Positions 36,002-46,879 of a DNA stretch of 64,000 nucleotides are shown in pieces; position 1 is the first letter of the stretch, and each line of letters begins with the position of its first letter. The stretch is from Erodium maritimum (Eukaryota > Streptophyta > Magnoliopsida > Geraniales > Geraniaceae). Below the pieces are notes generated by a model. That model ran no database searches. It was not told the DNA's origin and was given only the letters and a program-made list of their open reading frames with translations. The stretch lies in NCBI GenBank assembly GCA_963921825.1, contig OY997591.1:35113825-35177824 (forward strand). The letters run 5' to 3'. The translations under genes were made by a program, and so were the position numbers.

Positions 36002-36032
36002 TGGTATCAGAGCCCGAGGTTTCACACCTCGG
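36002..36032 (+). promoter_or_regulatory. Primer binding site and adjacent hairpin of element I
   Basis: TGGTATCAGAGCC starts at 36002, three bases after the LTR, and matches initiator Met tRNA. It runs into a perfect 7-bp hairpin CCGAGGT-ttcac-ACCTCGG (36014-36032). The rest of the leader, to 36670, is non-coding as far as I can see. Confidence 0.8.
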
Positions 36033-36670
36033 ACTACACGTCAATTAGGTGGGAGAGTCGAGTCGGTAGAGTCCCGTCTTGCGTTGGGTACGCAAGTCGG
36101 AACTCGGGTGTAGACCCGTTAGGATTTGAGTCCTGTGTTGTTTTGTGCTTGTGCAGTACGGGGCTACTGGCACAATGTTTGTGTGTTGCTGCGTGAAACG
36201 TTTTTAAACTGTCGCGACTCGACTCAGGAGCGCTCCTGTGGTCGAGCGTGACGGTGTTGGTATCAAGTGGCCACAACGTAGTTCGGGGACGCCTGGACGG
36301 GGTTGTAACCACCTGATGCCAAGAAATGAGGTTTTTTTTTATGAAGCGGAAAAAGGTTTAAGGTTGTTGGCCCTTTTGGCATGTCTTGAACTTGATTGGC
36401 CCTGTGGGCGTATGTTTGATTTTGGTTGGCCCGGGGGGGGGCAAGGTTCGACTCTGGTTGGTTTGTCGTCGCTTGTGTGGTATATGTCGGTGTGGTCTCG
36501 TATACTAATGCTATATATAAGGTGTGCTTAGCTTGAGCGGTGTGGCGCTTTAGTGACATACGCGATGGAGTAAACTTAGACCGTGTGAGCGTTGGCGTTT
36601 TTGAACTTGTCGCCTTTATTTGAGTTCGCAAACTGAACGTTTGCGTGAATCCGTGCAGAGGATACTGTTC

Positions 36671-39600
36671 ATGGCTCGCGGAAGGCGCGGACGAGCGTCA
36701 GGAACGCAGGGTCAGGCACCCACGCGAGGCCGGCGGGGGCGGTCAGCAGGGGCACCAGGGAGGGTGCCAGTCGTCGAGCCCGCCGACTACGCGGAGGCAC
36801 AGGGCACTCCCGTCGGAGGAGACGGGAGAAGTGATGCGGGGCCATCTGCAGGTACCCCCAGTGTTCCGCCAGTCGCGGACCCTCCAGTGATGACTGCCCT
36901 GGATGAGCTTACCAGGACCGTTCAGAGTTTGGTGGCAGTCATCGCCAGCCGAGAGTCGGCTTCGCCAGCACCAGAGGCAGTCGCAGTTCCGATGAGGGCC
37001 GCTCAGACAGAGGATCTTACCTCCCGAGCGCTACTCGATTTCCTGAAGCTCGGGACACCTGTTTTTGTCGGGGAGCCAAATCCCGACCTAGCCGAGCGAT
37101 GGATAGAGCAGGTCACACGAGACCTGGACACTTTGGGTGTCGAGGATGGCCGTCGGAGAGTGTCCTTCGCGGCCCATCAGCTGAGAGACAGCGCCTACCA
37201 CTGGTGGGGGCGGGTGAAGGACACAGTCGGATACGACTACAGCGTATTCCAGGAGGTATTCATGGCACAGTACTTTCCCGAGTCGGCTCGGCTGGAGCGA
37301 CATCGGCAGTTCTTATACCTGGAGCAGGGAGAGATGACAGTGGCACAGTACGAGGCCAGGTTCACAGCCTTGGCCAGATTCGCGCCTGAGATGGTGTCGA
37401 GCGAGACGAACCGTTGCCTACGGTTCCAGGACGGACTGAGGCTGGGCATCCGGAACCAGGTTCTCGCCTTGAGGATACGGAAGTATACCGATCTAGTGGA
37501 CACCGCGGCTACAGTGGAGCAGGGCATCCGGGATGCAGCCAGGGGCCGTGAGGTCCGACCTCGGCCGATCAGTTGGACCGGACCGTCAGACTCACGAGAC
37601 TCGCGGAGGCAAAGGACCGCGGGATCCTTCCGACCACCGCCTCATCAGAGTGGATCGAGACAGCGGGGTTCAGTGGCAGCAGTTGGGCCAGTCGCACCAG
37701 AGAGGGCGCCGGCGTGCTTTACTTGCGGGCAGCAAGGCCACTTCCGGCGCGAGTGCCCGATGGAAGGAGTACCTACGGCGCGGCCAGCGACCAGCCGGAC
37801 CAGCCAGGGCACGGAGTCGAGAGCCAACGAGATCAGCTGTTTTCGATGCGGCCAGGTTGGGCACACCATTGCATGGTGCCGTGAGCCATCGAGGGCAACA
37901 TCAGCGCAGCGACCGCAGCAGTCGCGGACCGTACAGTCGCCCAGGGGACGTCCTCGTCAGGGTCAGCAGTCCAGACCGTCACAGCCTTCTACGAACGCAC
38001 CGGTTCCGAGACAGCAGCAGAGTCACGGGTATTCAGCGGCCAGCGCGCCGGGTCAGAGGCAGCAGGCCTCGCAGGGGAGAGTCTATGCAGTCACCGACTC
38101 TAGAGCCCCAGGAACTAGCACGTACCGCGAGACCATCCAGGGTACGTGTTTATTGTATCACTTATGGGCTTTATTCTTGTTTGATACCGGGGCGTCGCAC
38201 TCTTTTATTTCGTCGAGTTGTGCCGAGAGGTTGGGGTTGAGCTTAGAGCCGTTGAGCCCACCTCTATGTCTGGACACCCCAGTTGGGGGTGGTGCATCGT
38301 TGACTAGAGTATGTCGTGCCTGCGAGATTAGAGTCGCAGACTGTCCTTGCCCTGGGGATCTTCTCGTGTTAGGGATGACTACCTTTGATGTGATTTTGGG
38401 TATGGATTGGCTGTCGAGGTACCGAGCCAACATCGATTGCTATAGACGACGAGTGACAGTGACAGTGGGCGGTACGAAGGTGACGTGCGTGCTGGGAAGC
38501 AAGAGTGGGGTCCTCCTGTCGGCGTTGTCCGCAGAGGAGGAAGTACCGGCTGTGCAGAGCCGAGAGTTACCGAGAGTGGTATGCGAGTTCCCCGAGGTCT
38601 TTCCTGAGGAGTTGAGCGGGCTGCCACCGATTCGTGAGGTGGAGTTCGGGATTGACCTAGTGCCGGGAACGGCGGCGATATCGATGGCGCCTTACAGGTT
38701 TGCACCGGCCGAGTTGACTGAGCTGAAGCGTCAGCTGGGGGAGCTTCAGCAGAAGGGGTTTATCCGTCCGAGTACATCGCCGTGGGGAGCACCAGCACTC
38801 TTCGTGAAGAAGAAGAGTGGAGAGCTACGGATGTGTATAGATTACCGGAAGCTAAACCGGGTTACGGTGAAGAACCGGTACCCGATGCCGAGGATCGACG
38901 ACTTGTTCGACCAGTTGAGAGGGGCGACTCACTTCTCGAAGATCGATCTGCGATCCGGTTATTATCAGTTGCGAGTCCGTGAGGGAGACGTCGCAAAGAC
39001 TGCATTCCGGACACGCTATGGGCACTACGAGTTCCTAGTGATGCCATTCGGACTGACGAACGCGCCAGCAGCGTTCATGGACCTGATGAACAGCATCTTC
39101 CGGCCGTACCTAGATCAGTTTGTGGTGGTATTTGTGGACGACATCCTGATATATTCGCAGAACGAGGCAGCGCATAAGGCCCATCTGAGGGCTGTGCTAA
39201 CACTGCTGCGCAAACATCAGCTATATGCCAACCGGGAGAAGTGCGGGTTCTGGCTCTCTGAGGTGAGGTTCCTCGGCCACATTGTATCCCGTGACGGTAT
39301 CCTGGTCGATCCGTCGAAGGTCGACGCGGTCTCGAAGTGGGCACGGCCCACGAGTGTTTTCGAGATCCGCAGCTTTCTGGGATTGGCAGGCTACTATAGG
39401 CGATTTGTCCAAGATTTTGCACGACTAGCCGCACCGATGACTCTGTTGACGCGCAAGGGTGTCGGGTTCGTGTGGACAAACGACTGTGAGCGTGCGTTCG
39501 CGGAGCTGAAGACTCGGCTGACTACAGCTCCAGTGTTAGTGGTGCCCGAGCGAGGAATTGGTTATGATGTTTACTGCGATGCGTCCGGAGAGGGACTGGG

Positions 39601-41554
39601 CTGCGTGCTGATGCAGTCGGGCAGAGTTGTGGCTTATGGCTCCAGGCAGTTGAAGATACACGAGCGCAACTATCCTACCCACGACTTGGAGCTAGCAGCA
39701 GTCGTGTTTGCACTGAAGAGCTGGCGATATTATCTGTACGGCGAGGGGTTTCAGGTGTTCTCGGATCACAAGAGCCTCAAGTACATATTTTCCCAGCGAG
39801 ACCTGAATATGCGTCAGCGACGGTGGATGGAACTACTCGAGGAGTACGACTTCGGGCTACACTACCACCCAGGCAAGGCGAACGTTGTCGCCGACGCCTT
39901 GAGTAGGAAGGCGGCTCCGAGCCTCGCCAGCATATCTGTCCGAGAGTGGGGCATGATGGGGGAGCTGAGCACGTTCGGGCTTGAGCTAGAGGAGGTTACT
40001 GGCGGTGTTGCCATGTGCTCACTAGTGGCTCAGCCCTCACTGCTTGCCCAAGTGCTGGAGGCGCAGACAGAGGACGTCGAAGCATCAGAGATACGCGAGA
40101 GAGTCGTCAGGGGTGACGAGGTGGTGGGCTGGCAGGACAGCACTGACTGGGGACTACGATACCGCGGGGGGCTGTTCGTACCGGTTAACTGTAGAGACGC
40201 CGTGTTACGAGAGGCACACCATTCGCGTCTCACAGTGCATCCGGGGGGCACCAAGATGTACCGTGACCTCAGACGGCACTACTGGTGGCGCGGTATGAGT
40301 AGAGCAGTCGCAGAGTTTGTGTCGAGATGCCTTGTCTGTCAGCAGGTGAAGGCCGAGCATCAGCGTCCAGCGGGATTGTTACAGCCACTACCGATTGCTC
40401 AGTGGAAGTGGGAACACATTACGATGGACTTCGTGTGTGGACTACCGAGATCACCCAAGGGAAACGACGCCGTGTGGGTGGTAGTCGACCGGTTGACTAA
40501 GTCGGCCCACTTCCTGGCTATGAGGATGACCGACCCAGTGGACAAGTTGAGCAGTTTGTACGTTCAGGAGATAGTGCGTCTCCACGGGGTCCCGGTGTCG
40601 ATAGTGTCTGACAGGGATCCCCGCTTCACGTCCAGGTTTTGGCCGAGTTTGCAGAAGGCATTGGGGACCGAGGTGCTACTCAGTACAGCGCATCATCCTC
40701 AGACAGACGGTCAGTCGGAGCGTACCATTCAGATCTTAGAGGACATGCTGCGAGCATGTGTACTGGATTTCAGGGGATCTTGGGAGACCCACCTGCCGTT
40801 GGCCGAGTTCGCCTACAACAACAGCTTCCAAGCCAGTATCGGGATGGCACCTTTCGAAGCGTTGTATGGGAGGCCGTGTCGGTCACCAGTGTGCTGGGCA
40901 GAGGTGGGGGACAAGAGTCTGCTGGGGCCAGATCTTGTCAGAGAGACGACGGAGAAAGTCGCACTGATCCGCGATCGGCTGAGGACAGCACAGAGCCGAC
41001 AGAAGAGTTATGCCGACAGGCGACGTCGACCCCTTGAGTTTGCAGTCGGGGATCACGTGTTCCTGAAGGTGAGCCCGAGGAAGGGGCTGGTGCGGTTCAG
41101 GCGAAGCGGGGGCAAGTTGGCTCCGAGGTACATTGGCCCGTTCCAGATTTTGGGCAGAGTGGGAACAGTGGCTTATCGTCTGGCGTTGCCACCGCAACTT
41201 GGGAGAGTCCATAACGTCTTCCACGTGTCTCAGTTGCGGCAGTACAATGCAGACCCCTCCCACGTCATTGAGTGGACAGATATCGAGATTGCTGATGATG
41301 TCTCCTATGAGGAGCAGCCGATTCGGATTATGGACACGCGGGAGCAGATTCTGCGGGGAGGCAAGATTATCCACTTGGTACGAGTACAGTGGAAACACCA
41401 CGGGGCTGAATCAACTTGGGAGCGCGAGGACGAGATTCGCGCGAAGTATCCCGCCCTGTTAGTTTCCCGAGGTACGCCTGTTTTAAATTTCGTGGGCGAA
41501 ATTCCTTTAAGGGGGGTAGATTGTAAAACCCGCTTCGTTTCATTAGGGTATTAA
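36671..41554 (+). CDS. Gag-pol polyprotein of element I (chromovirus), 1627 aa
   Basis: A single open frame. I take the ATG at 36671 ([10 protein letters not shown]) as the start, since the longer frame from 36620 adds only 17 residues. Residue numbers here count from 36671. Gag domain: about 135-245 ([19 protein letters not shown]). Two CCHC knuckles: about 350 ([14 protein letters not shown]) and 392 ([14 protein letters not shown]). Protease: DTGASHSF at about 505 and [30 protein letters not shown] at about 720 and FVDDILIYS at about 822. RNase [11 protein letters not shown] at about 968 and [11 protein letters not shown]. Integrase: [10 protein letters not shown] and CLVCQQVK zinc region at about 1185-1225; catalytic Asp in TMDFVCG (about 1252), Asp in VSDRDPRF (about 1313) and Glu in [12 protein letters not shown] (about 1350). 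[16 protein letters not shown] at about 1485. Chromodomain-like C terminus at about 1540-1598 ([20 protein letters not shown]). Every catalytic motif is intact. The frame runs through the polypurine tract and 33 bases into the 3' LTR. Product: capsid-like Gag, protease, RT/RNase H and integrase for retrotransposition. Confidence 0.95.
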   Translation: MARGRRGRASGTQGQAPTRGRRGRSAGAPGRVPVVEPADYAEAQGTPVGGDGRSDAGPSAGTPSVPPVADPPVMTALDELTRTVQSLVAVIASRESASPAPEAVAVPMRAAQTEDLTSRALLDFLKLGTPVFVGEPNPDLAERWIEQVTRDLDTLGVEDGRRRVSFAAHQLRDSAYHWWGRVKDTVGYDYSVFQEVFMAQYFPESARLERHRQFLYLEQGEMTVAQYEARFTALARFAPEMVSSETNRCLRFQDGLRLGIRNQVLALRIRKYTDLVDTAATVEQGIRDAARGREVRPRPISWTGPSDSRDSRRQRTAGSFRPPPHQSGSRQRGSVAAVGPVAPERAPACFTCGQQGHFRRECPMEGVPTARPATSRTSQGTESRANEISCFRCGQVGHTIAWCREPSRATSAQRPQQSRTVQSPRGRPRQGQQSRPSQPSTNAPVPRQQQSHGYSAASAPGQRQQASQGRVYAVTDSRAPGTSTYRETIQGTCLLYHLWALFLFDTGASHSFISSSCAERLGLSLEPLSPPLCLDTPVGGGASLTRVCRACEIRVADCPCPGDLLVLGMTTFDVILGMDWLSRYRANIDCYRRRVTVTVGGTKVTCVLGSKSGVLLSALSAEEEVPAVQSRELPRVVCEFPEVFPEELSGLPPIREVEFGIDLVPGTAAISMAPYRFAPAELTELKRQLGELQQKGFIRPSTSPWGAPALFVKKKSGELRMCIDYRKLNRVTVKNRYPMPRIDDLFDQLRGATHFSKIDLRSGYYQLRVREGDVAKTAFRTRYGHYEFLVMPFGLTNAPAAFMDLMNSIFRPYLDQFVVVFVDDILIYSQNEAAHKAHLRAVLTLLRKHQLYANREKCGFWLSEVRFLGHIVSRDGILVDPSKVDAVSKWARPTSVFEIRSFLGLAGYYRRFVQDFARLAAPMTLLTRKGVGFVWTNDCERAFAELKTRLTTAPVLVVPERGIGYDVYCDASGEGLGCVLMQSGRVVAYGSRQLKIHERNYPTHDLELAAVVFALKSWRYYLYGEGFQVFSDHKSLKYIFSQRDLNMRQRRWMELLEEYDFGLHYHPGKANVVADALSRKAAPSLASISVREWGMMGELSTFGLELEEVTGGVAMCSLVAQPSLLAQVLEAQTEDVEASEIRERVVRGDEVVGWQDSTDWGLRYRGGLFVPVNCRDAVLREAHHSRLTVHPGGTKMYRDLRRHYWWRGMSRAVAEFVSRCLVCQQVKAEHQRPAGLLQPLPIAQWKWEHITMDFVCGLPRSPKGNDAVWVVVDRLTKSAHFLAMRMTDPVDKLSSLYVQEIVRLHGVPVSIVSDRDPRFTSRFWPSLQKALGTEVLLSTAHHPQTDGQSERTIQILEDMLRACVLDFRGSWETHLPLAEFAYNNSFQASIGMAPFEALYGRPCRSPVCWAEVGDKSLLGPDLVRETTEKVALIRDRLRTAQSRQKSYADRRRRPLEFAVGDHVFLKVSPRKGLVRFRRSGGKLAPRYIGPFQILGRVGTVAYRLALPPQLGRVHNVFHVSQLRQYNADPSHVIEWTDIEIADDVSYEEQPIRIMDTREQILRGGKIIHLVRVQWKHHGAESTWEREDEIRAKYPALLVSRGTPVLNFVGEIPLRGVDCKTRFVSLGY
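41506..41521 (+). promoter_or_regulatory. Polypurine tract of element I
   Basis: TTTAAGGGGGGTAGAT lies directly before the 3' LTR start at 41522. It lies inside the gag-pol frame. Confidence 0.9.
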
Positions 41555-41600
41555 TTTAAAACCCGAAAACTGTAGGGTAGATTTTCGAAACAAGTGGTGA

Positions 41601-41634
<34 letters not shown>

Positions 41635-44447
41635 GGACAGGCCAGGCCTGTTTCGGCCAACCAGCCGTTTGGGCCTTAGGCCCGTTCTTCAACTGAGGCC
41701 CAAGAGGGCTCGGCCCAGCGTGTCTGATATAAGCTGAAACCCTAGGGTTTCAGCATCAGAACACGCCGCAGCCTCCCTCTCTCTACCCTCCGATTCTCTC
41801 GACCTCACTCCCTCTCCTCCTTCGTCTTCTCCGCCGAACCAGCACCGGACACCACCGTTTCAGGCCGCCACACCCCTCTCAACCCTCGTCCCATCCTTCC
41901 CCTTCATCTCCCGACCCATCTCACCGTCTCCGTCCAAAAACCCGGCCGTTCACCATCGGTCCCGTCCCGAAACCCTAACGCGCCACCGCCCCGTTTCCCG
42001 TCTCCGACCTCCCTGTCTCTCCTTCCTTCGTCTTCCTCACCAAACTCCGACCGAACATCGCCTCCCCTTCACCCGAACGCGAACCGAGCTCCCGCCGTCA
42101 CCGGCGAGCTCGTCGGACCCGGAACGAGACGAGCCGTCCGGACCCGAGCCGTACGCCGCCGCTCTCCACCGTCTCCACCGTGTCGGTACGGTGAGTTCTC
42201 GGGCTGTGGAACCTCGGCCGATAACGGCATCGCCGGTGGTCGGCCGGACCAAAACCGAGCTCGTCCCTCTTCTCTTATTCTCCCTTTCCCGAGTCCGTCC
42301 AGATCCGATCGGTGATAGAACGCTCTGTTCTGGATCTGGTTGGGACGGAATGGGACTTTGGAAATGGAAAGGAATAGAACAAGAACGTGATCTCGGTTTG
42401 TTTAAGGAGCTGTGAATTGTATTGTAAAATCTGGAATGTAAAGATTTGTAACGAAGAACACAAAATTTTAAGTTATTATTATGTCATTTACGTTTTTTTT
42501 GATCTGTTAAGGGTGAAAAAGGAAGGTTTAAAACTGTTTGTAAATTGGAAATCGACTTTAGAATAAGTGTTAGATCCTTATCGTTCGGACATAAAGAAAA
42601 TCGTTATCGTTAAAACTAGGTCGGGTTAAGTGTAACGGGTTTTAAAACGAAAGTCGTTTATTAAAGTTAGACTCGAGTTAAGTCAAATCAAAAGGGGGGG
42701 GGAAACGAAATCAAATCGACTTTATAAGGGTTCTGGACCAAAATATCGAGTTTGGAAACGAACGGAAGGAAACCGTTTTGTTTTAAAATCAAAGACGGAA
42801 TTAATTAAAGCAAGGGAGTCCAAAGACGGTTTTAAGTTAAAAAGGGGTTTAAACTGGGTTTGGATCAAACCTGGGTTCGGTGCGCGGGTGCTCGAACCCG
42901 ATCCGTCGTAACCCGACTTTTACCCCGCTCGAGTGTAAACGACAACTGTCAAGTTTAAAATGGACAAATCGTAGCCGTTAACTTAACGGCGGAACCGTTA
43001 TTATTTTTGGGCTCTGAGTTATTTATTTTTCGACCGGTTCGCACTAGTTTAAAGTGAGTTAAATCTGTGTTCTTTTAGATCGTGCTGCGGACCGAGGCAA
43101 AGGGAGGCTCGGCGAGTGACTGCGATTCATCTCGGGTCTAGTGGAGCGCTTCTGGAGTTGCTTTCGAGGTAGGGAAAAGTAGCCGGATCTCGGCCCTGAC
43201 TAGGGAAAGTTAACTGTAGAATTGCATGTGGCACCGGGGTGTCGTGGGTTATTTAGGTTATCGAATATTAGAAATGCATGATACGGGAACGTAGCGATTA
43301 CTGAAAGTGCATGTGACACTTAGTAGTGTCGTAGGAGCAGAGAACTTAGCGTTAACTGTTTCACTGGAGGCATATGACCATGCCCGGAGGTTGTTGCGTG
43401 TTGTTTGTTGATTGAGTTTGGGTGGCCTTGAGAGCCCGTGTTAATTATTGCTGAGTCTTGGGTGGCCATGAGAGCCCGTGTTGTCGTTTCGGTGTTTTGG
43501 GTGGCTGTGAGTGCCCGTGGGGTTGTGAACCCGTACTTTACCGTTGGTGTCTTGGGTGGCCATGAGGGCCCGTAGGGTTGTTGAACCTGTGTTTGGGTGT
43601 CGGTGTTTTGTTGGCCTTGAGCGCCTGTGTAGTTGTCACCGGTGTCGTTACTGTCTGTTTGAATTTGTTTGTGATTGTGATTGGTTACTTGATACTGGTG
43701 GAGGTTGTGTGGTGTAGCTAGCCTCCCGACTGGGATCGGGAGAAGCGGAGAGGTTGTGGGCTAGCTCCCCGACTGGGATCGGGGGAAGGATGCGCGGGTG
43801 TGGCTAACCACCCGACTGGGATCGGGTGAAGTGGAGAGGTTGTGGGTTAGCCTCCCGACTGGGATCGGGAGAAGTTGCGCGACAGGTCGACCGCCTGACC
43901 ACGTCTATGATCGGTAAAGGGCGAGAGACAGAGATTGGTTACTGAGCAGCCGGTTTGCGATCCTTTGTGATCTTGTTTGGTGTTGTGTGGTCAGTCGTGT
44001 CTTGGAGGAGGTCGTCGATCGTAGTGTGGGGTCTACATAACGTATCCGAGTGTTGAGTCAGTTGAGGAAAAGATTGGTCGTGTGTGTGTCTTTGAGTCGT
44101 TGTTAGTGTCATCGGCTTTGTCTACTAATTATGCCGTAGTCAGTATGTTATCTGTGGTGGTGAGCGAACGCTCACCCCTAGCTGCTTTTCCTACAGGTAC
44201 CGTTCGTAGTCTGGACTAGGTGAGCTTCTGAAGCTTGAAGAGCTTGAAGCGGGTTGCTGGGCGTTTGAGTCTAGAGACGTGTATCTCGTTTTGCCCAAGT
44301 GTGGGACTTTTATTTTGAGGTGTAAATATTATTCTTTTGTGGAACTAAACTGACTTTTTAGGTGATTTATCGAAAACAGGTTTCAGTCTTGTAACTTTTT
44401 AAACGTTCGCGTCCCTAGTTTCGGTTCGCTGAAATTGGGGCGTGACA
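41522..44447 (+). repeat. 3' LTR of element I (2926 bp)
   Basis: It matches the 5' LTR except for five substitutions and a two-base shorter A-run (41604-41632). The second CAGCT target copy follows. Confidence 0.95.
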
Positions 44448-44782
44448 CAGCTGCTCAGTAACCTCCCTCACGCCCTTTACCGATCTCATCAGGTCAGGCA
44501 GTCGACCTGTCGCATTTCCTCGACACAAAGTCGGATCAGGTTGTCGACCTATCACACTCACAACCCCGAACCACACACGCGCGGCCAGGACCCCTTTACT
44601 GACGGGCGGGCCCCCTACCCCGTCTGAACATGCAGACGCGTGTGATCGAGGACCCCCGTTTCATGAAGCGGGCCCACAACCTCAGGTAACCACAATCACA
44701 ATCACAAACAAAGTTCAACAAACAACAACAACACAAGTTCAGCACTCCACAGGCGCTCATGGCCACCCAAGACACCAACCAT

Positions 44783-45110
44783 AAAACACGGACTCAACAA
44801 CCCCACAAGCACTCACGGCCTCCCAAGATACACCAACAGGAACTCACGGGCTAAACAACCCCACGGGCACTCACGGCCTCTCAAAACCACCAACAGTAAC
44901 TCACGGGCTCAACAACCCCACATGCACTCACGACCTCCCAAGACACGCCAACAGTAGAGACACGGGTTCAACAACCCCACGGGCACTCACGGCCTCCCAA
45001 GACACACCGACAATAAAGACACGGGTTCAACAACCCCACGGGCACTCACGGCCTCCCAAGACACACCGAAAATAAAGACACGGGTTCAACAACCCCACGG
45101 GCACTCATGG
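44783..45110 (-). repeat. Minisatellite of about 59 bp, about 6 copies, in LTR H
   Basis: On the + strand the units read CGGGTTCAACAACCCCACGG, then GCACTCACGGCCTCCCAAG and a short spacer. They are the reverse complement of the 58-bp units at 1-120 and 5470-5640 in element A. Confidence 0.8.
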
Positions 45111-46879
45111 CCACCAAAGAGGCCACCCAAGACACAACATACACAATCAACCTCCGGCATAACCAATGCCTCCAACAGTCCTAATATCACCAGTTTCACA
45201 ATCAACCTCCAAGCATGGTCATATGCCTCCAGTACTCCTAATCTCGATAAGTTCACAATCAACCTCCGGGCATGGTCATATGCCTCCAGTAATTCTAACA
45301 TCGTTAAGTTCTCTGCTCCTACGACACTACTAAGTGTCACATGCATTTCCAATATTCGCTACGTTCCCGTATCATGCCTTTCTAATATTCGATAACCCAC
45401 TTAACCCACGACACCTCAGTGTCACATGCATTTCTACTGTTAACTTTCCCTAGTCAGGGCCGAGATCCGGCTACTTTTCCCTACCTCGTGCGTGTTCTCC
45501 AAAAGCCAACCAACAAGCTCCGGCGTGATCTCAGTCACTCGCCTAGCTTTCCTTTCCCTCGGTCTGCAGCACGATCTAAAAGAACACAATTTCAAACGCT
45601 TTTAAGCTTGTAGGCATAATGCTGAATATTAATAAACCTGACGCCCAAAAGTAACCCCGAAAACGCCCTTCCGTGGCTCCGAAAATTCCCGTTTTCGTTT
45701 CTACGGTCTTAAAATAATTCAAGGGTTCCTAGGCACTCGACGGAATCGAATTCCGACTTCCGAGTCAATTAATTAACGTTTAAAGTTTCTAAACCCGATA
45801 ATTTTAACTTTCGCATTTTAATTCAAAATTTCGATTCGGTTGTGGATAAATGGTCCGAGGAACGTTGTAAACCACCCGAACACTAAACCCTAGCACCCGA
45901 GCACGTGGGCCCCACCCGGGCCAACTTGTCCGTGGGCCCTAGGGTTTAAATTGGGGCCCGGACACCATGGTGGTGGCTGGTCCCAGCTCCGGCCAGCCAC
46001 CCCATGGCCGGCCGGCCACCAACCACGATGGCCGGAGCTTTTCCCGAGCTTCCGGTCACCGGAAAACGTCAAATTTTACCTCCAAACAACTCCAAAACGT
46101 CTCCAACACTTCCCCAACCTCAATACAACCCTAACCTAATAGTTTTACACAAACCCTAACTTTCAAAATTAATCAAATCGACGATCGGTTTAGTGATTAC
46201 CGTAGAGGAGGACGAGGGGAGTTCAATTTCTCCTAGCCTTGAGACGATCCAATGATTGGATATTCCCCAAACCCTAGCTCCTTCTTCTTCTCTCTTCTTC
46301 TCCTTCTCCTTCTCTCTCTAACTCTTCTCTTCTTTTATTTTCTATTTTTCCCTTTTTTTTTGTTAAGTGGCCGACCACCCCCCCCCCCCCCCCCCTTGTC
46401 TCTCCTTTTCATTTTCCCCCCAAAACCTACACCACCACTTCGTTGACAAGTGGCAAGGTGGGTCCCACACCTTTTCTCTTCTTCTCCTAGATAGTTTCCA
46501 ATCAGAATCGCGAAATTCGGACGTTTCGGGCCCCGAACGGGCACTTTTTCCAAGAAATTACGAAACTTGAAGGGCTACAAGGAAACGGCTCAACTAAGAC
46601 CGCTGCGACGACGGCTAAGCTTTTTGGATCCAAAACGGTCCTCGAATGGACCAAAACGTCGCTCGGTTGACTTTTCCAACGAAAAGTCAACTTTTCCCAA
46701 ATTGATCAGAAAGTTGTCCTGAGTCCCCCGGAACTCACTTTGGTCGATATGGGGGTCAACTTAAGTCCGGTATGACCCTCGGGGTCAAATTTAGGTTCAA
46801 TCAAGTGTCTGCTGAATTTTTTTTAATTTTTCCTGTTTTTCGCATATTTGACTGACGTTGACCTGGAGTGGTTATTACA

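Larger units (their letters stand above)
33071..44447 (+). mobile_element. Ty3/gypsy chromovirus element I (Tekay/Del type), intact
   Basis: 11,377 bp with LTRs 33071-35998 and 41522-44447. The target duplication CAGCT is perfect (33066-33070 and 44448-44452). It has a primer binding site, a single long gag-pol frame, and a polypurine tract. The LTRs differ at five bases that I found (33400/41849, 33547/41996, 33557/42006, 34284/42733, 35342/43791) and by an A-run of 31 versus 29. That is about 0.2%, so insertion was very recent and the element may still be competent. It sits in solo LTR H. Confidence 0.97.
32529..46879 (-). repeat. Solo gypsy LTR H, split by element I
   Basis: 32529-33070 and 44448-46879 together make one LTR of about 2.97 kb of the A/C family, reading right to left. 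It begins TGTAATAACCACTCC at 46879 and ends GGGGCGTGATA (terminal base change) at 32529. The donor CTACG|GTAATC is at 46201, the first acceptor at 45576/45575 and the second donor at 45485. The later acceptor has mutated to CCTACAAG (near 32752). It lies in copia G; joining the flanks rebuilds the copia sequence without a visible target duplication. Confidence 0.9.

Noticed and set aside
36033-36670. Possible host gene or extra ORF between PBS and gag in element I
   Set aside because: The frames at 35993-36196 and 36238-36531 have no recognisable domain and no counterpart in relatives that I can compare here; treated as untranslated leader.
37088-41401. Many antisense and shifted frames of 60-235 aa across the element I polyprotein
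   Set aside because: They are shadows of a high-GC coding frame. The sense frame has all retroelement motifs in order.
46377-46396. Run of C bases
   Set aside because: A homopolymer in an old LTR; length may be a sequencing or assembly artefact. It is not a functional signal I can support.
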